Positions 46,377 through 57,949 of a DNA stretch of 64,000 nt are shown piece after piece. The stretch's first letter is position 1; every line of letters begins with the position of its first letter. The position numbers were made by a program, and so were the translations under genes. The notes under the pieces are model-generated. The model made no database searches, was not told the origin of the DNA, and worked only from the letters and a program-made list of their open reading frames with translations. The DNA is from Rhizophagus irregularis (Eukaryota > Glomeromycota > Glomeromycetes > Glomerales > Glomeraceae), in the NCBI RefSeq assembly GCF_026210795.1, contig NC_089446.1:2633001-2697000 (forward strand). The letters are read 5' to 3'.

Positions 46377-46771
46377 TAAACATAAGTTATATAGATTTAC
46401 AAAAATTGTAAAATTCTTAATTTTTTGAAAAATTTAAGTCATATATTAAAAATATTTCAATATTAAGTGATTGGATTTTTATAATCTTAGATTCAATAGA
46501 ATCATCTTATTAAAATAATTCTAATAATAGTAATTTTATGCTTGTAGAATAGATATTTGATATGTAATTATACTTTAAATATCCAGAATTATCTTATGAT
46601 ATTTTATAATATGGTAATTAGAATTTTATGATTATTAGTTCATTGGATTTGTCTCATTGAGATAATTCAAATGATAGTAAATTTATAGTTATTAGAATAA
46701 TATTGATCATGTTATGCTATTTTTAAGTTTTATAGATGGTATAACAAAAATCAATAAATTTATTTATACAA

Positions 46772-46953
46772 TACAATCAACTCTTATTATAACGAACACT
46801 TAGGAGTGCAGGCACTGAAAACTTCGCTATAATTTATAGTGAAGATTTTAAGAGATTTAATTGGATAATTCATTATAGCGAAGGGAAATTTATTATAATT
46901 GTCTAAAAAATTCACTATATCGAGGGTTCTTATTTATATCGAGTTTGATTGTA
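46772..46953. mobile_element. pogo/Fot-type MITE, about 180 bp
   Basis: The left end TACAATCAACTCTTATTATA with AACGAACACTT and the right end (reversed) TACAATCAAACTCGATATAA resemble the CAGTCAACTCTCGATATAACGAAC-type ends of pogo/Fot/Tigger elements. TA at both sides. No coding frame. Confidence 0.6.
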
Positions 46954-47054
46954 GGTGATTTCATATTTCTAAAAAATTTTAAAAAAATATGAAGCATGGA
47001 AATTTGTTTATTATGTATATAAAAACAAAATTATAAATTATTTGCATTACAGTT

Positions 47055-47857
47055 ACAGGTCAAAAAGTGAAAAATTAGGCATTAATCAGTCACCAATTGG
47101 TCACCAATCAGATAGTTAATTGGTAACTGATTGGTAACTGATTTGCATTTTTGCCAAATACTGTCACCAATCAGGCAGTTTGCTAACTTTTGACCTACTG
47201 TATAGCGCTGCATACAATATCCCTTTGTAATAGTAGTATCTCCTTTAAATAGTACCAGGGTATTATTCAAATTCATATTTGGGTATTTTTAAAAAATATC
47301 CTGGTACTAATCAAAATTTGATTTTGAATAATATCCCAGATACTAATCATATTCTGACTTAAAATTAATCAAATTTATGCACTAATTTATTTAATTATAA
47401 CAAAATCAAATGTACCTCCCTTCCAATATACCCCCTTTTAATAAGTATCTCCTCCTATAAGTATCTCCTTGTACTATTCAATCTAATAAAGACTTTCTTG
47501 AATATAAGACTATATGTAGCGTTATATAGTAGTGATCAGAAAAAGATGAAATATAGCTCATTGGAATCATTTCAATAAGATGAATCTAATAGTAGTAAAA
47601 TTGCATTTTCAGAATTAATACTTGATGAGAAATTAAGTAAAATATAAAAATAAAAATATATCTATTAACTATTAATTCTGGAAATGCAATTTTACTACCA
47701 TTAGATTTGTTTTGTTGAGATGATTCCAATGAGTTATATTTCATATTTTTCTGATCATTGGGTCAAAAGTTAGCAAACTGTCTGATTGGTGACAGTATTT
47801 GGTAAAAATGCCCGATTGGTGACTGACTGATGCCTGATTTTTTACTTTTCAACCTGT
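47055..47857. mobile_element. Element with long complex inverted repeats
   Basis: The left arm (47055-47205) begins ACAGGTCAAAAAGTGAAAAA and the right arm reversed (47857-47758) begins ACAGGTTGAAAAGTAAAAAA. Both contain GTCACCAATC and ATACTGTCACCAATCAG and end CTAACTTTTGACC. The left arm is about 45 bp longer because TTGGTAACTGA-type words are repeated. The centre holds a smaller inverted pair (AGTACCAGGGTATTATTCAA and its variants). No gene: the open frame 47276-47082 is a by-product of the repeats. Confidence 0.65.
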
Positions 47858-48464
47858 GATACATTAACATATAATGATCCATATAATTTTGGTAAAAATA
47901 ATAAGTGTTCACATAACATTAATCACCTTCTATAGTTAATAGAAACAACTACAAAAATCTATAATTTACATATAACTGACAGTACTTTATCATTAAAATA
48001 TAATAATCAAATATATTCTATGAGTTTATTTATTTAATTAACAATTATTTTTAATTATTTTTAGTTTAATAAATTTAAAATTAGGTATAAAATTAGCTAT
48101 TTTAAGTTTATATTTAAAGAGTTTTCAAAATGGAATAATAATGTTATTACAATTCTTTTTTGACAAATATATAGTTTATATATGATATTTGATTTGAAAA
48201 AAAATGAAACTTTTGGCAAATTTTAATTAGATTTTTTTTAAAAGCTTTAAATATAAAATAATTTTACATATAGATTTAATAGGATCCCGAACAATACTAA
48301 TACAACTCACATTGGAGTTTGCGTAGAGTTTATATTAAAATTTTCAAAAGTTGCGTATTACAGAAGTGTTTTTAAAATTTTACTAGTGTTCACCTGTTGT
48401 CTACAACAACAGTTAATATGTAATTCCGGCCAGAATTAAAAGATCTGCAAAGAATTTCCTTTTT

Positions 48465-48645
48465 TGGAAATTTGAGCAACACAATTTTTTTAATTTCTCT
48501 GAAAAGTAACAGAAGACAAAATTTCCTTTTTTGGAAATTTGCGTAACCGACAATTTCCTTTTATGGAATCCTGTGTAACCCAAAATTTCAGTTTTTCGCC
48601 AGAAATAAAATTTCCTTTTTTGGTCTTGTGTAACATTGGCGACGA
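48465..48645. repeat. Imperfect repeats with palindromic TTTCC...GGAAA words
   Basis: AATTTCCTTTTTTGGAAATT recurs at about 48467, 48522 and (shortened) 48555 and 48608, each followed by a GTGTAAC/GCGTAAC-like word; spacing about 35-60 bp. They open a chance frame on the minus strand (48670-48413). Confidence 0.55.
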
Positions 48646-48923
48646 ATAGGAGTAGGGTTACACAATTCAAATGACTTATTTATATGGTTAATCTAAACAT
48701 AACGCCCACGTGATTGCAGTGTTTTTAAATAGATAGATTATTCTACATATCCCTATTTTTAATACAACCAGTAATTCAATTTTAATAAAATTTATATCAT
48801 TAGATTCATCTCGATGAGAGAATTTTAATGATAGTAAAATCGAATTCCTAGCTTCAATATTAACAGAATTATGTCATAAAATATATTTTTACTTTGGTAC
48901 TTAAAGTTTACTTGTGAGTTATA

Positions 48924-49103
48924 TTAGGGGAGTTACATATATTACGTAATATTTAGTTTAATATAAATTTACTCCCCCCTTTGTCAAATTTAATAACCAA
49001 TCAAATTATAATATTTATAAATTATATATTTTATTAAGTATAACGTAAGATTTTGGTTACCCCTCCCCCTTTAATAATTACGTAATATCTATAAGCTCCC
49101 TTA
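48924..49103. mobile_element. 180-bp MITE, second copy
   Basis: Same family as 38814-39000: left TTAGGGGAGTTACATATATT, the internal CCCCCCTTTGTCAAATTTAA block, CCCCTCCCCCTTTAATAATT, and a TAAGGGAGCTTATAGATATT end when reversed. Confidence 0.65.
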
Positions 49104-50973
49104 GTATTATTCAGGATCCTATTTAATTAATTGAAATTTTTTGTTATAATTTAATAGAAATATGATTACAACTAAATTTTATTATTAATTACAATTTGCA
49201 ATTTATAATTACAATTCTAAATTTTTATATAACTATAATTTTGCAACTATTTAAAAAATAGAATTTTAAATTTAAAATATATTTATAAATTAAAGATAAT
49301 TAAAATAAACAAAAATAAAAATATATAAAATAAAAATAAAAATTAAATAAAATTAAATAAAATTAGAAAAAAATATATATATAAATAAAAATTTTTTTAA
49401 CTATCATTAAATGTGATGATTATTGATGACTAAAATTATAATGATTAACCAACATTAAAAAAATATAGTACCAGTAAAAATTGATAATTTTGGTTAACAG
49501 TGATATTTCTGATGATTTGAAGTAAAAATCTAAAAATAAAATAGAAAAACTAATAAAATATAAAAAAATAGATTTTAAAATTTTAAAAAACCTAAAACTT
49601 ATCAATTTACTAAAATACTTAAATTAAAAAATTTATAAAAAAAAAGTTTATTATTTTTAAGAATCTAAATATATATATATATATAAAGTTAAAAAATATT
49701 AAAATATTAAAAAATAATAAAAAATAATAAAAAAGAATTAGTATTTATTATTATTTAATAAGCAAATAAATCATATTAACTGAAATAAAGTAATTTAATA
49801 AATTATTATGTATTCTATTAGATTTTACTTTCTTTTATAATATTTTTTTACAAAAAATTTATTTAAAAAATGCATTCTTTTAAAATTCTTTTTAAAATTA
49901 AAGTTAATAAACTATATTAAGAAATAAAATATATATAATTTTATATAAAAAACAATTTTTTCAATGTTAAAAAGGTAAATATTCAGATAATTTTTACTTA
50001 AAATACAAAAAAAAACCAGTTTTTTTATTTTTTAATTAGTTTGAAGTATAATAAAAAACTATATTTTTTTCTTTTACTTATATCATGTTATTATTTTACA
50101 AATATTTTAAGAAAGATTATAAATAAGTTAAATACTATTTTTAATATTTTTGACAATTTGTAACTTGAAAAATAAGAAATATCAAATTTATCTAAAGTAA
50201 ATTGCCTAAACTTTTTTAAAATCTTACAGTTAATTTCTTCAAAATTTTACTATAATTTTATTATAATTTTGATAAAGTTTTAGAATTTTAACATTTATAA
50301 TAAATTTTACTAGGTTTTACTTTTTTTAAAGTTTTGCCAATTTTTAATAAACTTTTATATAATTTTACTAGTAAAGTTTGCTATTTCAGAATTTTACCAA
50401 CTTGTCAAAGTCTTTTAATTTCTTCAACAATATTAATTTTAATCAAAATTAAGATTTAATTATTACTAATACTAGTGTCTAGTATAAATTATAAGAAATT
50501 TTAATTATATAATTATAGTTTAGTTTAGATGATTTTATTTATATATATAAAAATTAAAAATTTAAAAAGAAATTAATGCAAAGATGAAAAAGTCAGCTAA
50601 CAAATTTAAATTAGTGGTCAATAAATTAAATAAAATAGTAAGTTCATATTAAATAGCTGAATATTTAACAAGAAAGATTATTGGTCAAATTTTTAGAGCT
50701 TTTATGATGAGTCACCTTTAATCTTAAGGTGACAAGTCAGTCTTTTTCTTTAGAAAGGACAGTATATTGATAATATTTAAATTAATTTAGAATACTTTAT
50801 TTTATTTTACTTTTATAAATATATTATATTACTTTAACATTATTATTTACAAATAAACATGATTGTACTTTTACAAAGAAAAAAATAAAAATAAAAATAA
50901 AAATTAAAAATTAAAAATTTATATAAAATTTATATATAGTTTTGATTAATTAAAAATTTTATTATAATTATTA
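49104..50973. other. AT desert
   Basis: Only A/T-dominated sequence with homopolymer runs; no gene seen. At 50705-50760 a short ordinary-composition stretch (GAGTCACCTTTAATCTTAAGG, broken palindrome around CTTAAGGTGAC) may be a transposon scrap. Confidence 0.45.
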
Positions 50974-51138
50974 TAATTTAAAGGATTAATTTTACATTCA
51001 CCTCCGGTGAATTTCACCTTGATCTGCAATGCATTAAAATTTTAAATTTACCCTGGTGAAATTCACCAGGTGATTTCATATTACACAAACGCGTAGCGCA
51101 TATTTTGTTTTTTGCTTTCTTGTAGTATTATTTCCAAA

Positions 51139-51271
51139 ATGGCTGGAACTTCTTTAAGGTAAGATTTTTTTTTTTCTTATTACTTCGCTAGTTTAATGTT
51201 CTTTTTCTCTTATGCTAACTTGTTAACTTGTTTTTCAGAAAACAATTTCAAATAACTTCAAGAGGTTTAAG
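51139..51271 (+). other. Start codon block and 33-nt microexon-like block inside element A
   Basis: After TTTCTTGTAG (to 51125) comes ATGGCTGGAACTTCTTTAAG (51139-51158) followed by GTAAGA. The next acceptor TTTTTCAG (to 51238) precedes a 33-nt block (51239-51271), again ending TTTAAG with GTAAGA after it. Spliced, they read MAGTSLR-KQFQITSRGLR in one frame, with identical phase at both donors. Branch-point-like GCTAACTTGTTAACTTG lies before the second acceptor. No third block is recognisable in the minisatellite that follows, so this is the start of a gene, a decayed array, or chance. Confidence 0.35.
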
Positions 51272-51539
51272 GTAAGACTCACTTTTATTGCTAGTATTTT
51301 GCTATTTTATTGTTTTCTTTATTGAAAATAATACTAACAGTTTCTTTTATTTTCTATCATCACTTTATTCCCTTTTCATTTTCTATATCCATTTCACTCC
51401 CTTTTCATTTATTTGCTATTATTTTTTTCGCTCCTTTTGTTTTTTATTATTTCATTATTCCCTTCGCCTCCACCCTTCGCCTCCATTTTATTTTTCTATC
51501 ATTCCCTTTGCTCCCATTTTGTTTTTAATTATCCTTTTT

Positions 51540-52320
51540 ATTTATCATCGTCCCTTTCGCTCCCATATCATTTTTCATCACTCCATATCGCTCCATATCA
51601 TTTTTCATCACTCCATATTGCTGATTGCTCCATATCGTTTTTCATCACTCCATATCATTCCATATCGTTTTTCATCACGCCATATCGCTCCATATCATTC
51701 TATATACTCCATATCATTTTTCATCACTCCATATTGCCCCATATCATTTTTCATTACTCCATATTTCTCCATATCATTTTTCATCACTCCATATTGTTCC
51801 ATATCGTTTTTCATCACCCATATCATTTTTCATCATTCCATATCGCTCCATATCATTTTTTTCATCACTCCATATCGCTCCATATCATTTTTCATCACGC
51901 CATATCTTCCCATATCGTTCCATATTGTTTTTCATCACTCCATATCGCTCTATATCATCTTTCATCACTCCATATCGCTCCATATCGTTCCATATCATTT
52001 TTCATCACGCCATATCGCTCCATATCATTCTATATACTCCATATCATTTTTTATCACTCCATATCGCTCCATATCGTTCCATATCATTTTTCATCACTCC
52101 ATATCGTTCCATATCGTTCTATATCGCTCCATATCACTCCATATCATTTTTCATCACTCCATATCGCTCCATGTCATCTTTCATCATTCCATATCGCTCC
52201 ATATCGGTTTTCATCATTTCATATCGTTCCATATCATTTTCCATCATCTCCATATCATTTTTCATCACTCCATTTCGTTTTGCAACATTCCATTTCATTT
52301 ACATCATCCCATTTCACTCC
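51540..52320. repeat. CATATC-based minisatellite, about 0.8 kb
   Basis: Alternating phrases ATCGCTCCATATC and ATTTTTCATCACTCCATATC in variable order, unit multiples of about 13-15 bp. Low in stop codons on the plus strand, so three overlapping frames (51288-52430, 51413-52450, 51625-52377) stay open together; all are repeats of ISFFITPYRS-like or SSLHIAPYH-like words and are not taken as genes. Confidence 0.85.
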
Positions 52321-53039
52321 CATTTTGTTTTTCATTATCCCTTTACTCCAATTTCATTTTTCACATTGTCTTTTTAATTTCATCATCCACTTCATCCCTT
52401 TTTTACATATTCATTTCTTTTCCGTCATAAAATTATTAATTGTTAACTGAATTATAAAGGATTATATATCTTATGCATTACTATAGATTTTAAATTAATA
52501 AAAAACTTTGAATAAAAACGTGTAAAAAAGTTTTTCTATTGACCATTTAGCATGAACTTATAAAGTTTTATTAACGAAAAGTTTCTTTTTAAATTACAAG
52601 AATATACATAACTTTAATTAAACTATTACACCCATCCACTAACCATTTAATCTAACATAAAAATTTGAAGTTACGTAATTACCGATCTTAGCAAAATTTT
52701 AATATAATAATAAATATCACGTGATATGGTGAAATTCACCTCCCGGAGTCCTCCGGTGAATTTAACCTCCGGTGAGCGTTAAAATGATCCTAATTTAAAA
52801 TACATTTATTATATTAAAATAGAAAAATCTATAATTTTATTGAGTGATCTTAACGCTCACCAGTAGTGAAATTCACCAGGAGTAAATTTCACCAGGGGTA
52901 AAATTCACCAGAGGTAAAGTTCACCTATTTATTAAATTTTAAATTTTTTTGTTTTAAAAAAACTAATAATTTTATTAATAAAAGTATATATAGTTTAAAT
53001 ATGTCAATATATTATACAATAATTTAGAAGTTAGTATTA

Positions 53040-54660
53040 TTATAAAAAATGGGATAAATAGTTTTTATACTGCTAAACAACTTTCAATTAATAAAGGAAG
53101 TTGATTTCATGCGACCAAAGTGGTAAAATTACACTCTAAAGTTCATAGTAAATGGAAAAAAAAATCAAAAGTTAGTACCATTATGAAAAATGTAGGTTTC
53201 TCTATATGTATTATACATACACCCATGAAAATTAACATACAAGTAGTTTCAACCTTGCTGAACAATTTTTAATTAATTTAGAAAGTCGATTTCATTTGAC
53301 TAAAGTGGTGAAATTACACGCTGAACCCAATAAATAAAAAAAGAAATCAAAAGTTAGTACTGTTATAAAAAACGTAGGTTTCTCCATATGTATTATATTT
53401 ACACCTATGAAAATTAATATACAAGTAGTTTCGACCTTGCTGAACAATTTTTAATTAATTTAGAAAGTTGATTTCATTTGACTAAAGTGGTGAAATTACG
53501 CGCTGAAGTTAGTAAACAGAAAAAAAAAATTCAAAATTTAGTACCATTATGAAAAATGTAGATTTCTTCATATATATTATATTCACATCCATGAAAATTA
53601 ATACACAAGTAGGTTCGACCTGGCTGAACATGTTTTAATTAATTTAAAAAGTCAATTTCATTTGACTAAAGTGGTGAAATTATGCTCTAAATTTAGTAAA
53701 TGGAAAAATAAAAATTTGAAAGTTAGTACTGTTATAAAAAATGTAGATTTCTCCATATGTATTATTTCTACACCTATGAAAATTAATATACACATAGTTT
53801 AAAGATGGTCATTGGTTCTACCGGTCCTACTCAGTTCTGGACCGGTCAGTCCCAGAACTTGTAGGACTGGATTACGGTCTTTCATTTTTTTTGGCGCAGT
53901 AGGATCAGGCCTGAGACTGACCTAGTCTTTGTATCAGTCTTTATATATAAGTTATTACATGCATATTGAAACTTTGCCTTATTTCTAGAAAAGACTGTCT
54001 CCAAGGAAAAAAAAGAAAATTAACGTTAATAAAGTATAATAAATCTGTCTTTATACATGTTATTTGCTTATAATATACGTCTGGACTGGAATGGTTCCTG
54101 GAAGACTGTTCCTAGTAAAGTAATAGAAAAAAATTATTATTTGCGGAAAAAAGAAAAAGACTGATCGGTCTTAAAAAGACTGCAGTCCTTAGAGCCATTC
54201 GGTGGTCTTATTGTACGTGTTACGCAAAGACTGACGAGTGCCTACACCAAGACAGACTGGTCCGTCTTTTTAAGGTGTAGACTAAGCTGAGACCATAGTC
54301 TTTTAGGACCGATAACCATTTTTAATGTAGTTTCAACCTAGCTGAACATTTTCCAACTAATTTAAAAAGTTGATTTCATTTGACCAAAGTGGCGAAATTA
54401 TGCTCTGAAGTTAATAAATAAATAAAAAAAAATTGAAAGTTAGTACTGTTATGAAAAATATGGGTTTCTTTATATATATTATACTTACACTTATAAAAAT
54501 TAATATACAAGTAGTTTTGACTTCATTAAACAACTTTCAATTAATAAAAGAAGTTGATTTCATTTAACTAAAGTGATGAAATTATGCTCTAAAGTTATTA
54601 AATAAAAAAATATAAAACTTTGGAAGTTGATAGTATTATAAAAAACAAATTTCTCTATAA
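53040..54660. repeat. Tandem repeats of about 180 bp inside element B
   Basis: Six or seven diverged copies; each has AAAGTTAGTACTGTTAT(A/G)AAAAATG-like, GTTTC-CCATATGTATTAT, AAATTAATATACAAGTAGTTT and TTGACTAAAGTGGTGAAATTA phrases. Copies start near 53040, 53170, 53350, 53535, 53712, 54430 and 54620; the series is interrupted at 53801-54325 by another insertion. Confidence 0.75.
53801..54325. mobile_element. Insertion of about 525 bp within the 180-bp repeats
   Basis: The ends are inverted and related (AAAGATGGTCATTGGTTCTA; reversed right end TTAAAAATGGTTATCGGTCC). Flanks CATAGTTT and TGTAGTTT look like a diverged 8-bp duplication: removing the insert plus one flank restores the normal repeat unit length. 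The interior is full of GGACCGGTC, AGACTGGTCC and GACTG words, much richer in G+C than its host. Confidence 0.6.
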
Positions 54661-54888
54661 ATTTTATTTCTAATTTATGAAATTGAGTTGTATAGGCTAA
54701 ATAATATATTTGGAAAGAAAGTTACAGTTTAAAAAAATTCACAAAAAAATTTTTATTTACATGTACAAAATTGTAAAACGTAATACAAATATTAAAAATT
54801 GTATTAAAATACTGGTGAATTTCACCAGAGGTAAAATTTACCACTGGTGAATAACCACTGGTGAATATAAAATTAATCCAATTTTATT

Positions 54889-55371
54889 ATATTATATTAT
54901 AATTCATGTAATTTTTACAAATATTTAATAATTACATTTAAAATTGAAATTAAAATAAAAAAATAAAATTAAATGAAATTAAAATAAAATTAAATGAAAT
55001 TAGATGAGATTAAAATAAACTAAAATTTAAAATTAAATAATTAAAATTAAAGTAAAAGTAAAATTAAACAGTAAAAATAAATTATAAAGTCAAAGTCAAA
55101 ATATAAAGAAAATAAAAAAAGAAAAAACCTAAAAAGAAATAAAAAAAACTTTTTAAAAAAATAAAAAAATAAAAAAAAATTCCAATAAAATCTAAAAAAA
55201 AATTTAAAGAAAAAATTTTGGCCAAAATAAAAGAAATTCAAATAAAAAATAAAAAACTAATTAATTATTATAAAGAAATTAGACTTTTGAAATTTTAAAA
55301 AATTTGAAAATTAAAAAAAATTTACAAAAAAAAATGGATAATTAGAGAATAATAGTAAAAAAAAAAATAAA
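54889..55371. other. A-rich intergenic DNA
   Basis: AAATTAAAAT-type low complexity. The open frame 55241-55047 is a poly-Phe artefact. Confidence 0.5.
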
Positions 55372-56005
55372 TATGGTGCACACAATCTAAAGTCATCACT
55401 TTTTATTATGTGATTTCAAATGAATAGAAAAAAAAATTTAATCAATATTTTTTTAAAAAACTTTCTGTAATATTGTAGTTTAAATAGTATACTTTTATGT
55501 AATAGAGAGTTTTTTCAAATTGAATTACTATAGCATAAGATATATAGTAAGTTTTAATTTTGGTTATTTTATTATATTTTAAATAAATTTGGAGGAATTT
55601 GGCCAGTTTAATACTAATATAATGCAGGCCAAATTTTATAAACTGGCTTAAATTAAAAATTAATATAAATATTTTTGTTTAAAATAACTGAATAAGAATT
55701 ATTTATCTATAAATTTTATTTTTTTTTTGAAATAAATTAAATATATATTTATTATTATTAATGAATATAAAAAAATTTAATGGATATCACAATTTTATAT
55801 ATAATAAAATTTCTAATAATATGAATTTATAAATCATCTAGAATTAATATTAATTCTGGCTAAACAATTAGTATTTTATTCTACAAACCCACCTATATAG
55901 TATATATATGATAAGTAAATATTAACCAATGAAATTTGCTCATGTGATTTTATAAAACTTGGCCAAAAAATAAAAAAGTGGTGGCTTTAGACTATGCGCA
56001 CCATA
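55372..56005. mobile_element. TATGGTG-ended MITE, 634 bp
   Basis: Left TATGGTGCACACAATCTAAA and right (reversed) TATGGTGCGCATAGTCTAAA continue with (G)TCATCAC/(G)CCACCAC. TA at both ends. Third member of the group with 38107 and 40724, more diverged. Confidence 0.6.
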
Positions 56006-57949
56006 TTAAAATAAAAAACTTATCTTTAAAAGTAAAGTTATTAAAAATATTAAAAAATATTAAAAAATATTAAAAGTTATTAAAAAAATATTAAAAGATA
56101 TTAAAGAATGTTAAGTTAAAATTATCTATTTTATATGTAATATACTTATTGAGTTACAATAACTATTTAGAGTTATTATAAAATAGTTTACTATATATAA
56201 TTTTATTTTATTTTTAACTTTAATAAACTTATAAATGCACTGTAGTTATAAAAAAAAAATTAAAAAATATTATAACTTAAAAAAAAATTATTTATTATTT
56301 AATAAATAAATAAACAAAAAATTTAATCAGATAATATTATCTAATTATTTATTACCTATATATGTTAAATAAATTTATACTGTATAATAAAAATTAATAA
56401 GTGATATTATTTAGATAATTTCATTTTAAATGCAAATTAGTTATATTTATCAAATTTCATATAAATTTAATATATTAAAATAATTTTAAATAATAAGAAA
56501 TTAGTTTTTAAAAAAAAGTTTGATAAATCAAAAGTTTATTATATTATAAGTTTGTTATATTAAAATCAAACTGTAGTTTAAATTTAAAATTCCAAATTTT
56601 TAATTTTTTTTTTTCAAATACTTTATTAATTATATAAAATAAGTATATTATACCAAATTTTAATCTCAAATCCAAAATTTTATAAATAATAAAATTGATA
56701 ATTATAATTACTACATTAAATTACATCAGTAAGATTTTGGGCGGTGTATACTTATGTTAATTAATGCCAAATTGCCAATTGACACTAGTGTTGTTTAACG
56801 CTGTCACCGGCACCTGCCATATACCGATAGATGACAAAATCCTAACATTTATAATTATATATGTCCTTGCTTGGTTTAGATTTTATCATTTTAATTTATT
56901 CAAAATTTTAAACTGCGATAATTTCTCTTAATGCTTTCATAACTTCATTATTTGTTTATTAATTTTATTTTAAATATTAATTTTATCAATTATTAAACGT
57001 TTTCTAATATGAAGCCATATTAGTAACTCTATATTAACAACTAATACAATTATTAATTATCATTATGTTTCCTAAATCCCCAATATTATTACCAATTTCA
57101 AGTTGAAACTTGGTCCCTTTTAATTAACTCCAAAACCTCAGTCTTAAATATCTTTTTAAGTTACTGCAGTAAATTGATTATCTCTCGATTATCCATCTAA
57201 AACTTAATATTTTCCATTTGTAATTTATCATTTCCATTACAATTTATCATTTTCCATGACAATTTATCATTTTCCATTACAATTTATCATTTTCCATAAC
57301 TTGTCCAAACTGTCCATCATAATTTGGTATTATCCATAATTTGTCTATTCCATAAGTTAAATTGTCAAAGTCCTCCTAATATTATATCATTTCATTAACG
57401 TGATAATAATCTATTTATACTAAACTAATAATAACTAAACTAATAATATAAATAATTATCAATAACTGAACTATAAATAAATAACTAACTATTGTACAAC
57501 TATAATAATGTATTTTTTAATTATTTCGGTTAAATATTCTTCCATTGGCTGAATGTTTATCTATATTCCATTCGGTATATTATTCATCCTTCAGGTAGTT
57601 ATTCTTCTGATCACATGATTATCTTGATATCTAGAGTTACAACGCTTTAAAATATAGAAAAACTAACCCTATAATAACCAACACTATTAAAAAACGTGTA
57701 TAAAATTGCAGATTAGTGTTAAATGACACGTATCATGTGTTAATTGATTTGTATTGTACAATAAACATATAGTATTGAAAAATACATCTATTTACGTATA
57801 TATTTTAGTTGAAAAACGCATAAAAAAGTATTGATTTATACATTTATTTACATGAAAATACGCATTGTTTATTATTAAATTATCTAATTATTTAACTAAT
57901 GTAAATATCTAATGTAAATCTATATACATATAATGAAATAAAAAAATTA
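56006..57949. other. AT-rich intergenic DNA with a 20-bp tandem repeat
   Basis: At 57215-57300 a unit like CATTACAATTTATCATTTTC is repeated about four times. At 56730-56850 a less AT-rich segment (GGCGGTGTATAC, CTGTCACCGGCACCTGCC) has no open frame. No gene supported. Confidence 0.4.

Larger units (their letters stand above)
50983..52790. mobile_element. Element A: 1.8-kb TIR element with perfect 9-bp target duplication
   Basis: TAATTTAAA lies directly outside both ends (50974-50982 and 52791-52799). The left end GGATTAATTTTACATTCACC and the right end (reversed) GGATCATTTTAACGCTCACC are related inverted repeats, followed by CCGGTGAA/TTCACC words. A 9-bp duplication is typical of Mutator-like elements. 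It contains two microexon-like blocks near the left end and a large CATATC-rich minisatellite; no transposase. The AT-only duplication carries some chance risk, but both ends agree exactly. Confidence 0.7.
52842..54879. mobile_element. Element B: 2.0-kb TIR element with perfect 9-bp target duplication
   Basis: AATTTTATT lies directly outside both ends (52833-52841 and 54880-54888). The right end reversed, GGATTAATTTTATATTCACC, is nearly identical to the left end of element A; the left end GAGTGATCTTAACGCTCACC matches the other end of A. Subterminal GGTGAA/TTCACC words abound (52860-52930, 54815-54865). The cargo is a tandem repeat of about 180 bp; no transposase. Only 51 bp separate it from element A. 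Confidence 0.72.

Noticed and set aside
51288-52450. Three long overlapping plus-strand open frames (380, 345, 250 codons)
   Set aside because: All lie in the CATATC minisatellite and merely translate the repeat in its three frames.
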